Source: Bifidobacterium olomucense (lineage in GTDB: Bacteria > Actinomycetota > Actinomycetes > Actinomycetales > Bifidobacteriaceae). From it: a DNA stretch of 64,000 nucleotides. Under the pieces are notes generated by a model. That model was not told where the DNA came from and did no database searches. It saw only the letters and a list, made by a program, of their open reading frames with translations. Positions 46,595 to 55,789 of this stretch are shown here, piece after piece. The stretch is taken from contig NZ_JAAIIG010000004.1 of NCBI RefSeq assembly GCF_012932375.1, positions 62,001-126,000 of the forward strand, given 5' to 3'. Within the stretch, counting starts at the first letter, position 1. Each line of letters starts with the position of its first letter. The position numbers and the translations under genes are program-made.

Positions 46595-47269
46595 TTAGGC
46601 AAACAGTGTTGGCTTGTCTGCGTCTGAATGCTTGGCGATGAGTCTTCTCAACGCCTCATGCTGGATCGCGATCATCGAGTTTGACGCGGTGATGCGCGTG
46701 GCGGTCAGATCGCTCCATGGAATCCATGTGGATTCCACATGCTCATCCGGGTCCATATGACGCTTCTCGTGCCGGAATGGTCCCAAATGCAGCACCATGA
46801 TATGTGCCAATTCATCGCTCATGCCTTCTGAGGAATAGAAATCTCCGATATAGTCGACACCCATGGCATCACGGTCCGGAACCACACCGGTTTCCTCGGC
46901 GAGTTCTCTCAACGCCGCGTCCAGTATGTCTTCACCCTCGTCCATCAGTCCTGCGGGAAGCCCGTAGGCGAATATATCCGACCCAACACGATATTCACGT
47001 TCGATAAGGTATCGATCGGTGGACATGTCATGTACGAGCATCACCACGCAGGGTGCATGACGTACTACCTGACGATTGATCTCATGGACTCCACCTCGCT
47101 TATCGCTCAGGGCGAGCGTCATATCGTCCACGTGGAAGACACGACCCGTGTATACGGTTTCACTACGCACCACCGAGGCTGGTACATCCATGTCGATGCC
47201 GTCTGAGGAAGCATTCAACCTGCGATCGAGCTTACGCTCCAACCGCTGCTGCTTATCCTCACCCACCAT
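46595..47269 (-). CDS. NUDIX hydrolase, ADP-ribose pyrophosphatase type
   Basis: 224 residues. The NUDIX box is complete: GLMDEGEDILDAALRELAEE then TG, fitting G-x5-E-x7-REU-x-EE-x-GU. Upstream REYRVGSD resembles the ADP-ribose pyrophosphatase subgroup. It probably hydrolyses ADP-ribose or related nucleoside diphosphate compounds. The start at 47269 follows AAGGAGAG. It lies between the Nif3-like gene and glgX on the same strand, 47 bases after the former. Confidence 0.88.
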   Translation of the reverse strand: MVGEDKQQRLERKLDRRLNASSDGIDMDVPASVVRSETVYTGRVFHVDDMTLALSDKRGGVHEINRQVVRHAPCVVMLVHDMSTDRYLIEREYRVGSDIFAYGLPAGLMDEGEDILDAALRELAEETGVVPDRDAMGVDYIGDFYSSEGMSDELAHIMVLHLGPFRHEKRHMDPDEHVESTWIPWSDLTATRITASNSMIAIQHEALRRLIAKHSDADKPTLFA

Positions 47270-47316
47270 GCTCTCTCCTTAGGCAAACGTTTTCATTATT
47301 CTACCGCAGCAACACA

Positions 47317-48225
47317 TTATTCCTCTGAAGTAATGGTCAGTGTCCACGGATCGGTCGTCTCATGAATCCACTCGACTTCAGGTCTTTGCCCTGTCGCCTG
47401 TTCGATGGCCAGCGGGACATCCTCGATCGCGTAATTGAACCACATGGATTCAATCGCGGCATGCGGCGTGTTGATCAGGTTCGGCCGGAGACGAGCATCC
47501 CCCTCGCCAAGCATTATGCCATGTGCGCGCATCCGTGCTTCATACCGGGCTTGTTCAATGGCATCCGTCGCCGGATGATGTCTCAAATCGCTGGTTACAT
47601 ACACGTCCACACCGGCTGCGCGAACCTCATCGAACAGCGAATCGCCTGAACCAGGCAATACGGCAACTGTTTCCACTAATTCATCGAGGTCACCGCATAC
47701 CTGAATACCGAGTTTGGTAGTCATTCCACGAGTATTCACCGTCTTGAATACGCTGAGCGCGAAATCCTTCAGCAGTACGGGTTGCGGCAACCGTCCGACA
47801 CGTCCCAATCCAGCCATCGCGGTGGACTGCGGATCATCGATCGGCACCAAAGGCCGTTGATCGATCAGGCCGAAAGCATCGGCCGCCGCCTGACCTACGC
47901 CACGCGGCGAAGCATCGGCATTGGTGTGCCCCACCCATAATCCGCATCCATTCTGGTAGAGTCTGCGCACGATGTCGCCACGGAACCCTAGGCCACCGGT
48001 CTCGTGCACGGCACGAAAATACAAAGGATGATGGGTGACGAGCAGATCCGCTCCGGCTTCGATAGCTTTATCCACTATCGAGGATGTCGGATCCACCGCA
48101 AACACGATTTTGCGGACGTCATGACTCAAATCACCTACGATCAGGCCCGGTTCATCCCATTGTTCGGCGTAACGAAGCGGGTAGAGGGTTTCAAGGACGT
48201 CAATGACTTGCTTGAGATTCGGCAT
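47317..48225 (-). CDS. Nif3-like dinuclear metal centre protein (DUF34)
   Basis: 302 residues of the Nif3/YqfO/DUF34 family. Metal ligands are seen in LVTHHPLYFR, GHTNADASP and a C-terminal GIMLGEGDARLR region. GTP cyclohydrolase I type 2 has been proposed for homologues but the real function is not settled. Starts at 48225 and 48234 are both possible; neither has a clear ribosome site. It follows polA on the same strand, with a hairpin (48285-48313) between. Confidence 0.88.
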   Translation of the reverse strand: MPNLKQVIDVLETLYPLRYAEQWDEPGLIVGDLSHDVRKIVFAVDPTSSIVDKAIEAGADLLVTHHPLYFRAVHETGGLGFRGDIVRRLYQNGCGLWVGHTNADASPRGVGQAAADAFGLIDQRPLVPIDDPQSTAMAGLGRVGRLPQPVLLKDFALSVFKTVNTRGMTTKLGIQVCGDLDELVETVAVLPGSGDSLFDEVRAAGVDVYVTSDLRHHPATDAIEQARYEARMRAHGIMLGEGDARLRPNLINTPHAAIESMWFNYAIEDVPLAIEQATGQRPEVEWIHETTDPWTLTITSEE

Positions 48226-48284
48226 ATGCCACATTGTAGTGGCCCGGACTGCGAGGCACGGCCAATCCCCAGAGGCGGCCCTAC

Positions 48285-48313
48285 TTCACAGCCCGGAGCT
48301 GCCGGGCTGTGAA
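48285..48313 (-). terminator. Terminator-like hairpin after polA
   Basis: TTCACAGCCCGG and its perfect complement (12 bp) with the 5-base loop AGCTG lie 17 bases after the polA stop. There is no real T-run. It is likely the polA 3' end. Confidence 0.65.
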
Positions 48314-48329
48314 CACGGATGGAATGGCA

Positions 48330-51191
48330 TCAGTGCGCAGCGAGCTGCCAGTCGGCACCGATGCCGCAAGACACATCCAATGGCACGGCAAGCTCCACGG
48401 CATGCTCCATGGCGTTTCTGACCAATGCGGTAACCTGATCTGCCTCCCCCGGTGCGACTTCGACCACAAGTTCATCATGAATCTGCAGAATGATGCGGCT
48501 TCGCACATCAGCCTCCCGCAAAGCCCGTGAAGCCTGAATCATGGCAATCTTCATGATGTCGGCCGCCGACCCCTGAATCGGAGCGTTGAGCGCCGCGCGT
48601 TCGGCCGCGTCTCGCGCCACTCGATTCGTGGATTGCAGAGCCGGGAAGTATCGCCTTCGACCAAACATGGTTTCGGTGTATCCCTTGCTTCGCGCAGTGG
48701 TAACCAGCGATTCCAAGTAATCATGCACCTTGCCGAAGGTCTCAAAATATCGGTTCTTCAATGATTCGGCTTCGCGCGGAGCAATCTTCAGCTGTTGAGC
48801 CAAACCATAGGTGCTCAGTCCGTAAGCCAGACCATAGCTCATGGCCTTCACATGGCTGCGCTGGTCTCCAGTGATCTCCTCAACCGGAAGCTTATAGACC
48901 ATCGACGCCACATATTTGTGGAAGTCCATGCCGGATCGGAATGCTTCGATAAGCGCTTCGTCTCCCGACAGATCGGCCATGATACGGAGTTCCACCTGTG
49001 AATAATCACAGCTCAGCAACGACTCGTAGCCTTCTCCCGGCACGAACACGCCGCGAATCTCACGACCGGCAGCGTTCCTGTTAGGGATGTTCTGCAGGTT
49101 AGGGTCCACAGAACTGAGCCGCCCGGTCGCAGCGACCGTCTGCTCAAACGTGGTGTGAATACGCTCATCCGCGGGGTTGACGGCATCGATCAGACTTTGC
49201 ACGATCTGCTTGAGCTTGTTGGTTTCACGATGCCGGAGCAACGCACCGAGAAAACCATTCGCCTGTTCATTGTCCACGGATCTTATGTACAGGTCCTGCA
49301 ACGCTGAAGCATTGGTGGTATAGGATCCCGACTTGGTTCGTTTCGTGGGCTTCAAGCCGAAGTCCTCAAACAGCACCTTTTGCAGCTGCTTGGGGCTCTG
49401 CAGATTAAGTTGGCTACCGGCAAACTGCCATGCCGTCTCCTGAGCGAAGCGGGCATCCTGAGCGAACTGGTCACGCATGCCGCGTAGGCGCACGGTGTCG
49501 ATCTTCGCCCCGTCTCGCTCCATCTCGAACAGTACGCGGGAGACCGGCAACTCGACTGCGCGCATCAGCCAGTATTGCTCACGCTGATCAATGACCGGGG
49601 CGAGCGTGCCAGCCAACTCACGAATGATGGACAGATCACGCAGCCGCTGTTCATCCGCGTCAGGTTGCGTTGATTCGGCATCGAAATCCAGCATCCCCTG
49701 CGCAGGTTGTGTTTCCTCATCCACCTGAATATCGAGGAAATGCTCCGCAGCCTGAATGAGACCGTCGGCGTGGAAATCCGGCTGCGCCAAATAACCAGCC
49801 AGTTTGGTGTCGAACAACGGCAAATCGAGATCCAGATGAGCTGCGGCAAGCAAGTGCAGCAGCTCCTTATACCCATGTACGATGATGCGGCCATGTTCCT
49901 GGCTCAGAAATGCATTGAGCGCCTCATGCAATGCTGCTTCACATGGGAACGCGATCATGACGGCGTGTTTCCCGGCTTCGATCGCGAGCGCCTGCACATG
50001 GGAGCGACCAGGACGGTCATCGCCCCAAGCGGCAAGCGTCCACGTATGATGGACGTTCTCGCCAATGATGATATGAGTATCGTGGTCGGAGAAATCCTTT
50101 GCCTTGAACGCCGCGACCTCTTCGCTTACGGCGATGTCGTGGCGATGTTCATCAATCCATGCATCGAACTGCTGCACAGTTGATATCGCGGTGTTGTCCG
50201 GCAGATTCAGGTCAAGTTCTGCTTGACTCTGATTATCCGGCCGCCCCTTGCCTTGATCGGCAGCAGTCTGTCCGCCCCCGGTATTGAAGGTTTTCAGTAC
50301 ACGCGTCTTGGTTCTTGCGCCAAACTCAAGTTCCTTGAACAACGTGTCAAGAGCGCCGGCATCTATCGATCCAAAGGTCAGATCGTTCAGCGATACGCCG
50401 AGATCGATGTCTCGCACCAACGCGTTTACCTTGCGATTGAGCATCACCTGATCGATGTTGGCGCGCAGGGATTCTCCCTTCTTGCCACCGATTTCATCGG
50501 CATGTGCCGCGATGCCCTCCAATGAGCCGTACTGATTAATCCACTTGGCGGCGAATCCGTCACCCACACCCGGCACTCCGGGAATGTTGTCGGCGGTTTC
50601 TCCCCTCAGGGCCGCCAGATCCGGATACTGCGCAGGCGTCACCTTGTATTTATCGATGATGGCCTGCGGATCCATATGCTTCAGATCTTTGAAATGGTGG
50701 CCCGGGTAAAGCACGGTGACATTGTCGTCCACAAGTTGGAAGGCGTCTCTGTCGCCGGAAAGCACAAGGGTGTGATACCCTGCATGATCTCCCATTGTGG
50801 CGAGCGTGGCGATAACATCATCGCCTTCATAACCCGGCTTTTCGATATAGGTGACGCCCAATGCCGTAAGCAGCCGCTGAATCAAAGGCAGCTGGGTAAG
50901 CAGCTCTTCCGGTGCCGCCTCACGGGTGCCTTTGTACTGGGGCAGCAACTCGTTGCGGAACGTTCCGCCCTTGACATCGAAAGCCACGCCAAGAAGATCG
51001 GGCTGCTCGGTATCGATCACCTGGGCCAGCATGGTGGCAAAGCCCCAAACGGCATTCGTGGCTTGCCCTGTTGAGGTGCTGAAATTATCGACCGGCATGG
51101 CGAAGAACGCACGAAAAGCTAGGGAGTGGCCATCTACTACCAATAAAGTGTGCTTGGAACTTCCGGAATTCAAGGTCACAGTATCAGTCAT
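48330..51191 (-). CDS. polA: DNA polymerase I
   Basis: Repair and Okazaki-fragment polymerase, 953 residues. The N-terminal 5'-3' exonuclease domain (to about 300) has the Asp-rich core including GYEGDDVIATL and LRGETADNIPGVPGVG. The polymerase palm shows motif A DYSQVELRIMADLSGD, motif B around RSHVKAMSYGLAYG and motif C QIHDELVVEV. The middle domain (about 335-530) lacks the DEDD residues of a proofreading exonuclease: the expected Asp-x-Glu site reads VSEEVAAF. The ATG at 51191 follows AGGAAAG. Confidence 0.97.
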   Translation of the reverse strand: MTDTVTLNSGSSKHTLLVVDGHSLAFRAFFAMPVDNFSTSTGQATNAVWGFATMLAQVIDTEQPDLLGVAFDVKGGTFRNELLPQYKGTREAAPEELLTQLPLIQRLLTALGVTYIEKPGYEGDDVIATLATMGDHAGYHTLVLSGDRDAFQLVDDNVTVLYPGHHFKDLKHMDPQAIIDKYKVTPAQYPDLAALRGETADNIPGVPGVGDGFAAKWINQYGSLEGIAAHADEIGGKKGESLRANIDQVMLNRKVNALVRDIDLGVSLNDLTFGSIDAGALDTLFKELEFGARTKTRVLKTFNTGGGQTAADQGKGRPDNQSQAELDLNLPDNTAISTVQQFDAWIDEHRHDIAVSEEVAAFKAKDFSDHDTHIIIGENVHHTWTLAAWGDDRPGRSHVQALAIEAGKHAVMIAFPCEAALHEALNAFLSQEHGRIIVHGYKELLHLLAAAHLDLDLPLFDTKLAGYLAQPDFHADGLIQAAEHFLDIQVDEETQPAQGMLDFDAESTQPDADEQRLRDLSIIRELAGTLAPVIDQREQYWLMRAVELPVSRVLFEMERDGAKIDTVRLRGMRDQFAQDARFAQETAWQFAGSQLNLQSPKQLQKVLFEDFGLKPTKRTKSGSYTTNASALQDLYIRSVDNEQANGFLGALLRHRETNKLKQIVQSLIDAVNPADERIHTTFEQTVAATGRLSSVDPNLQNIPNRNAAGREIRGVFVPGEGYESLLSCDYSQVELRIMADLSGDEALIEAFRSGMDFHKYVASMVYKLPVEEITGDQRSHVKAMSYGLAYGLSTYGLAQQLKIAPREAESLKNRYFETFGKVHDYLESLVTTARSKGYTETMFGRRRYFPALQSTNRVARDAAERAALNAPIQGSAADIMKIAMIQASRALREADVRSRIILQIHDELVVEVAPGEADQVTALVRNAMEHAVELAVPLDVSCGIGADWQLAAH

Positions 51192-51245
51192 TCTTTCCTA
51201 TGAAACACGTAAGCCCCGCATGAAGCGGGGCTTGATGGTCAACTA

Positions 51246-52031
51246 TCAGCGCTCATCCGAATCGGAAGGCTTCGGATCACCGTATTTGGCGATGATGGCA
51301 AGCGCAAGACGCTTCTTCGGGATACGCTGGTCCATGGAAGTCTTCTGGATCCAACGGAATGCACCCTGCTCGGAGAAGTCCGCCTTATCCATCAGCAGAC
51401 CCTTGGCACGATCCACGAGCTTACGCTCTTCAAGCGTGTCCTCGGCCTTCTTGAGCTTTTCCTCGGTTTCACGCAGCTGGTCAGTGGTTTCCTTGAGCTT
51501 ACGCTCGCTGCGCTCAACATTGTCCAGCAGATCGTTGATTTCGGCGAAACGGCCCATCGCCACTTCCAGCGTAGGCAGCAGTTTGGATTCCTCGTACGGC
51601 TTAGTCACATAAGCCATGGCTCCTGCACCGGTGGCTTTCTTTACCAAGTCGGTCTGGGAGAATGCCGTGAGCATCACCACAGGGGCGATGTTTTCATCGC
51701 AGATGATACCGGCGGCGGCGATGCCATCCATGCGCGGCATTTTCACGTCCATGCACACCACATCCGGACGGTATTTGCGCGTCAATTCGACGGCTTCCTC
51801 ACCATTGGCGGCCTGTCCAACCACCTCATAGCCATTGTCTTCCAACATAGCCACAAGATCCATACGATTCACGGCTTCATCTTCGGCCACTACAACCGTA
51901 CGCGGGCCGTTTGCTGTCTTGGCTTCAGCTTCGACTGGTTCATCCGTGCCGGCAGCTGCCTTCAGTTCTTCGTCGGTTAGCACCTCGTCGATGTCGATGC
52001 TCGGTTCCTCGGACTTCTTCCTCGCAGCCAT
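51246..52031 (-). CDS. ANTAR-domain response regulator (PdtaR-like)
   Basis: Two-component response regulator, 261 residues. A receiver domain (about 43-160) has the acidic pair in VVAEDEAVNRMD, the phospho-acceptor Asp in VVCMDVKMPRMDG and the Lys in YVTKPYEE. A coiled coil links it to a C-terminal ANTAR RNA-binding domain with KLVDRAKGLLMDKADFSEQ. ANTAR regulators act after transcription start by preventing termination. A Lys/Glu-rich N-terminal tail of about 40 residues precedes the receiver. The ATG at 52031 follows AAGAGG. Its place next to polA and tRNA-Leu is shared with mycobacteria. Confidence 0.93.
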   Translation of the reverse strand: MAARKKSEEPSIDIDEVLTDEELKAAAGTDEPVEAEAKTANGPRTVVVAEDEAVNRMDLVAMLEDNGYEVVGQAANGEEAVELTRKYRPDVVCMDVKMPRMDGIAAAGIICDENIAPVVMLTAFSQTDLVKKATGAGAMAYVTKPYEESKLLPTLEVAMGRFAEINDLLDNVERSERKLKETTDQLRETEEKLKKAEDTLEERKLVDRAKGLLMDKADFSEQGAFRWIQKTSMDQRIPKKRLALAIIAKYGDPKPSDSDER

Positions 52032-52098
52032 GCCAGCCTCTTTTCTTCGACTAACTAACAAAAAGCCTCACCACAATGCGGTGAAGCTCATTACAAAG

Positions 52099-52172
52099 TG
52101 CCCCCGGTGGGACTCGAACCCACACTGCGCAGATTTTGAGGCTGCTTCCTCTACCAATTGGGATACAGGGGC
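52099..52172 (-). tRNA. tRNA-Leu(CAA) with short variable arm
   Basis: A 74-nt molecule: acceptor GCCCCTG pairs with CGGGGGC (one T-G), discriminator A. The anticodon arm GCAGC-CTCAAAA-TCTGC gives CAA, reading UUG, but the closing pair is C-T. The variable arm is only 5 bases (GCAGT), whereas leucine tRNAs usually have a long arm. The D arm starts TCCC rather than GGC. I keep leucine on the anticodon alone. Comparable short-arm CAA tRNAs are, as far as I know, found in other actinobacteria. Confidence 0.8.
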
Positions 52173-52375
52173 GTGCTTGGCACTCTGAAGAGACTAGCAC
52201 AAGTTACAGACTGTCACTACAAAGACACGCGCTGAATCGAAAAAACTTACAGACAGGATATGTGATTCCGTCGTATGGCTTTCCTGCAAACCAACAATGT
52301 ACAGGCTTACAATGGAGCCGGTTGTGATGTGCGCCGATGTAAGCAATGCGCACGACCGTCATCGAGGAGGGGCAT

Positions 52376-52975
52376 ATGAACAACACGACCTATCGTTCTT
52401 TCGATCCTTGGCGTCCGTCTCCGGTTAAGGAAACCGTTCGCAAACAGACCACGGAAACCCATTATTTCAATATCGATGAGGTTTCCTACGAATCCAACGA
52501 CGGCAAGCAATTTACCCGGTATTGCATTCAACCGAACAGCGGCGATGCCGTAGCCGTATTGGCCGTGACCGACGACGGACGCATTCCGCTGGTGGAGCAA
52601 TACCGTATAGCAAGCCATCGCTGGACGCTGGAGATCCCTGGAGGACATGCCAAGAATCACGACGAGCAGCCTGTCGATGTGGCACGCCGCAAGCTTGCAG
52701 ACGAGGCCGGATTCACGGCCGCGCATCTCACTCAATTTGCGCGCTTCCTCAATACACCGAGCTATTCCACGCAGCATACGGCCATCTTCTATGCCACGGG
52801 GCTCACACCTGCCGATCGGCAGTCAATCGGGCCTGAGACCCCACGCTCCGATGTTCGTCTGGTTTCCGTAGATGAGGCGTACCAGATGGTGATCAACGGT
52901 ACCATCGTGGACGCCAAGACGATTATCGCTATTCTCAGACTGAAAAGCGGCAGTCTGGATAATGTAACCGACTGA
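52376..52975 (+). CDS. Degenerate NUDIX-family protein
   Basis: 199 residues. The fold is NUDIX: LVEQYRIASHRWTLEIPGGH precedes the box. But the box reads RKLADEAGF where REUxEExGU is expected, so the first catalytic Glu of REU is Lys and one of the EE pair is Asp. Catalysis by the standard metal mechanism is doubtful; it may bind a nucleotide without cutting it. The ATG at 52376 follows GAGGAGGGG. It converges with pyk and shares a long terminator with it. Confidence 0.82.
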   Translation: MNNTTYRSFDPWRPSPVKETVRKQTTETHYFNIDEVSYESNDGKQFTRYCIQPNSGDAVAVLAVTDDGRIPLVEQYRIASHRWTLEIPGGHAKNHDEQPVDVARRKLADEAGFTAAHLTQFARFLNTPSYSTQHTAIFYATGLTPADRQSIGPETPRSDVRLVSVDEAYQMVINGTIVDAKTIIAILRLKSGSLDNVTD

Positions 52976-53052
52976 AACAATCAGCCATCAGTATCGATCA
53001 GCAAGGATTACGCTTTGCGGCACTGACGTCCGCAGCTCGGTGCGCGCATATA

Positions 53053-53097
53053 TGAGAAGGAGGTTTCCACCCGATTTGGGTGGAAACCTCCTTCTCA
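53053..53097. terminator. Bidirectional terminator between NUDIX-like gene and pyk
   Basis: A perfect 20-bp stem beginning TGAGAAGGAGG with a 5-base loop lies between two converging genes. T-runs are short, but stem strength and position suggest it ends both transcripts. Confidence 0.8.
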
Positions 53098-53136
53098 TTC
53101 ACGCTCTATGACGCGTTTGACGATTTCCAAAGAATC

Positions 53137-54579
53137 TCAGTCGCAAGCGCCGACGGTGTGAACGTAGATGGAATCGGTGCGGCCCGGCTGGTGGTCACCC
53201 TGAGCGGAGCTCAGGATGACGATCTTGTCGCCGTCAACGACCTTACCGGCATCCTTGAGGATCTTGTCAGTGAAGACCATGAGATCCTTGCGGGACTTGT
53301 CGTGGTAGTCTTCCTCGGTCAGGAAGGCCTCGGTGCCCCAGGACAGAGCCAGCCAGTGGAAGGTGTGCTCGTTGTTGGTGATGCCGTAGATCGGAGCGGC
53401 CGGACGCTCACGGGACACGCGGTGCACGGTGGAGCCGGTCTGGGTGTAGGCAACGATGGCCTTGGCGTTGAGCTTGTCAGCCAGATCAACGGCAGCGGAG
53501 GACACAGCGCCGGTGGAGGACATGTCGAGGTTCTTGAGCTCCGGGATACGGTCGAAGCCGTGGTCGGTGGCGTAGCCGGAGATGCGGGACATGGTGTCCA
53601 CGGTGACTGCCGGGTACTTGCCGACAGCGGTCTCGTTGGAGGTCATGGTGGCATCGGCGCCGTCGAGGACGGCGTTGGCGCAGTCAGAAGCCTCTGCACG
53701 GGTCGGAACCGGGTTGTTCACCATGGAGCCGAGGACTTCGGTAGCCACGATGACCGGCTTGGCGTACTGGCGAGCCAGCTCGATGATGCGCTTGGTAGCC
53801 AGCGGAACCTCTTCCAGCGGGCACTCGACGGCCATATCGCCACGAGCGGCCATCACACCGTCGAAGGTCTTGACGATGTCTTCGAGGTTCTCCAGAGCCT
53901 GCGGCTTCTCGATCTTGGCGACGATCGGGATACGACGGCCTTCTTCGTCCATGATCTCGTGAGCGCGATCAATATCGGTGGCGAAGCGCACGAAGGACAT
54001 GGCGATGATGTCGGCACCGGTGCGGATGGCCCAACGCAGGTCGGCCTCATCCTTCTCGGTCAGAGCAGGCAGAGAAACGGCGACACCCGGCAGATTGATG
54101 CCCTTGTGGGAGGACACCGGACCGGCCACGACGACCTTGGTGTGCACGTTGTTGCCCTCGACCTTGGTGACCTCAAGACGGACCTTGCCGTCGTCGATCA
54201 GAATCGGGTCGCCCGGGTGGCAATCGCCCGGAAGACCCTTGAACGTGGTGGAGGTGATGTGCTCGTCGCCCTCGATATCGTCGGTGGTGATGACGAACTC
54301 CTGGCCAAGCTGCAGCTGAACCTTGTCCTCGCCTTCGGCGTTCTTCTTGAACCAACCGCAGCGAATCTTCGGACCCTGCAGATCAACAAGCGCGGCAACG
54401 TTGCGGCCGGTTTCCTTGCTGGCCTTGCGAACGTTGTTGTAGACGCGGAGGTGATCCTCAGGAGTGCCGTGGGAGCGGTTCAGACGAGCAACGTCCATAC
54501 CGGCTTCAACGAGCTTGAGAAGGTTGTCGTATTCCTCGGTGGCGGGACCGATGGTGTCAACGATCTTGGCTTTACGCAT
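53137..54579 (-). CDS. pyk: Pyruvate kinase
   Basis: Makes pyruvate and ATP from phosphoenolpyruvate, 480 residues. It has RLNRSHGTPEDH, LVDLQGPKIRCG and AARGDMAVECPLEEV. The usual ATQMLxSM and MLSGETA motifs read ATEVLGSM and MTSNETA here, so two normally invariant spots differ, while the framework is intact. A short GC-rich hairpin (GAGGCC-TTC-GGCCTC on the minus strand, 54611-54625) lies in the leader about 30 bases before the ATG at 54579. Codon bias suggests high expression. Confidence 0.96.
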   Translation of the reverse strand: MRKAKIVDTIGPATEEYDNLLKLVEAGMDVARLNRSHGTPEDHLRVYNNVRKASKETGRNVAALVDLQGPKIRCGWFKKNAEGEDKVQLQLGQEFVITTDDIEGDEHITSTTFKGLPGDCHPGDPILIDDGKVRLEVTKVEGNNVHTKVVVAGPVSSHKGINLPGVAVSLPALTEKDEADLRWAIRTGADIIAMSFVRFATDIDRAHEIMDEEGRRIPIVAKIEKPQALENLEDIVKTFDGVMAARGDMAVECPLEEVPLATKRIIELARQYAKPVIVATEVLGSMVNNPVPTRAEASDCANAVLDGADATMTSNETAVGKYPAVTVDTMSRISGYATDHGFDRIPELKNLDMSSTGAVSSAAVDLADKLNAKAIVAYTQTGSTVHRVSRERPAAPIYGITNNEHTFHWLALSWGTEAFLTEEDYHDKSRKDLMVFTDKILKDAGKVVDGDKIVILSSAQGDHQPGRTDSIYVHTVGACD

Positions 54580-54745
54580 GAATGCCTGCCTATTCTAATT
54601 GTTGAGTTCCGAGGCCGAAGGCCTCACTTGCCGAAAACCAGTTTACTAGCGCCCACAGCGATATGCCAAGTTTTTCTCTCGGTGTGTTGTGAGCGCTCAC
54701 ATTGTTGCGGATATTAGGTTTTCAGGTTCTATTTTCCTGATTATT

Positions 54746-55732
54746 TCAGGCTTTCTTGCCGGATTCCAAAGTCTTCATCTTGATGACGGATGCAATTGAC
54801 GCTCCACCGATTGCTACCACAATCACCGCAAGGGACAACCACGTAGGAACCTCAGGCACCCAATGCACGCCATGACCGCCGTTGATGAACGGCAGCGTAT
54901 TGCCGTGCAGCGCCTCCATGACCAGCTTGACTCCGATGAATCCGAGCACCACGGACAGTCCGGCAGGAAGGTAGACGAGCTTGTCCAGAAGCGCGCCCAG
55001 CAGGAAGTAAAGCTGCTGAAGACCGAGCAGCGCGAACACGTTAGAGGTGAACACCAGGAACGGATCCTTAGTCAAGCCGAAGATCGCCGGAATGGAATCG
55101 AACGCGAACATCACATCGGTGGTGCCGATGGTCAGGAACACGATAAGCATCGGGGTCCAATAGCGCACACCGTTGCGCGTGGTCCTCAACTTCTCACCAT
55201 CGTAGTCATCGGTGATCTTGATGACTTTACGCAATGCACGAATTAGACCGTTCTCATGATATTCCTCATCATCATCGCCACCGATCACCAGCTTGACGGC
55301 GGTATAGATCAGGAAAGCGCCAAAAATGAAGAACACCCATGTGAACCGGGAGATCAACGCCGCGCCGATGAGAATGAAGATGCCACGGAAAATCAAGGCG
55401 ATGGTGATGCCCACCGACAACACATACTTCTGCAGCTGCTTGGGCACGGCGAAATTCGACATGATGATGACGAATACGAACAGATTGTCAATGGACAATG
55501 AATATTCGGTCAGCCAGCCGGAATAGAACTCTATGGCCGGCTTCGATCCGGCGAAGAACCAGATGCATCCACCGAAGATCAGCGCCATGACCACAAAGAA
55601 GGCGATATGCTGCACGCATTCCCTGGTGGACGGCACATGCGGACGTCGGCCGATGACGAACAGGTCGACGATGAAGAACAACGCAAGCACCACAAAGGTG
55701 ATGATTTCAAATGCAAGAGGGGTTTCTGCCAT
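54746..55732 (-). CDS. TerC-family integral membrane protein
   Basis: 328 residues with about nine spans. The signature is EYSLSIDNLFVFVIIM, with a second acidic span DVMFAFDSIPAIFGLT; the two embedded Asp residues are typical of TerC/Alx proteins. Members are linked to tellurite resistance, manganese export and protein secretion; which applies here is unknown. The ATG at 55732 follows TAGGGAA. It lies downstream of uvrB on the same strand but is isolated from it by two long hairpins (55790-56042). Confidence 0.92.
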   Translation of the reverse strand: MAETPLAFEIITFVVLALFFIVDLFVIGRRPHVPSTRECVQHIAFFVVMALIFGGCIWFFAGSKPAIEFYSGWLTEYSLSIDNLFVFVIIMSNFAVPKQLQKYVLSVGITIALIFRGIFILIGAALISRFTWVFFIFGAFLIYTAVKLVIGGDDDEEYHENGLIRALRKVIKITDDYDGEKLRTTRNGVRYWTPMLIVFLTIGTTDVMFAFDSIPAIFGLTKDPFLVFTSNVFALLGLQQLYFLLGALLDKLVYLPAGLSVVLGFIGVKLVMEALHGNTLPFINGGHGVHWVPEVPTWLSLAVIVVAIGGASIASVIKMKTLESGKKA

Positions 55733-55789
55733 GATTCCCTACCCTAATTTATGGAGTTGACGGACAGGGCCGTTCCGTTACCGTTGACC

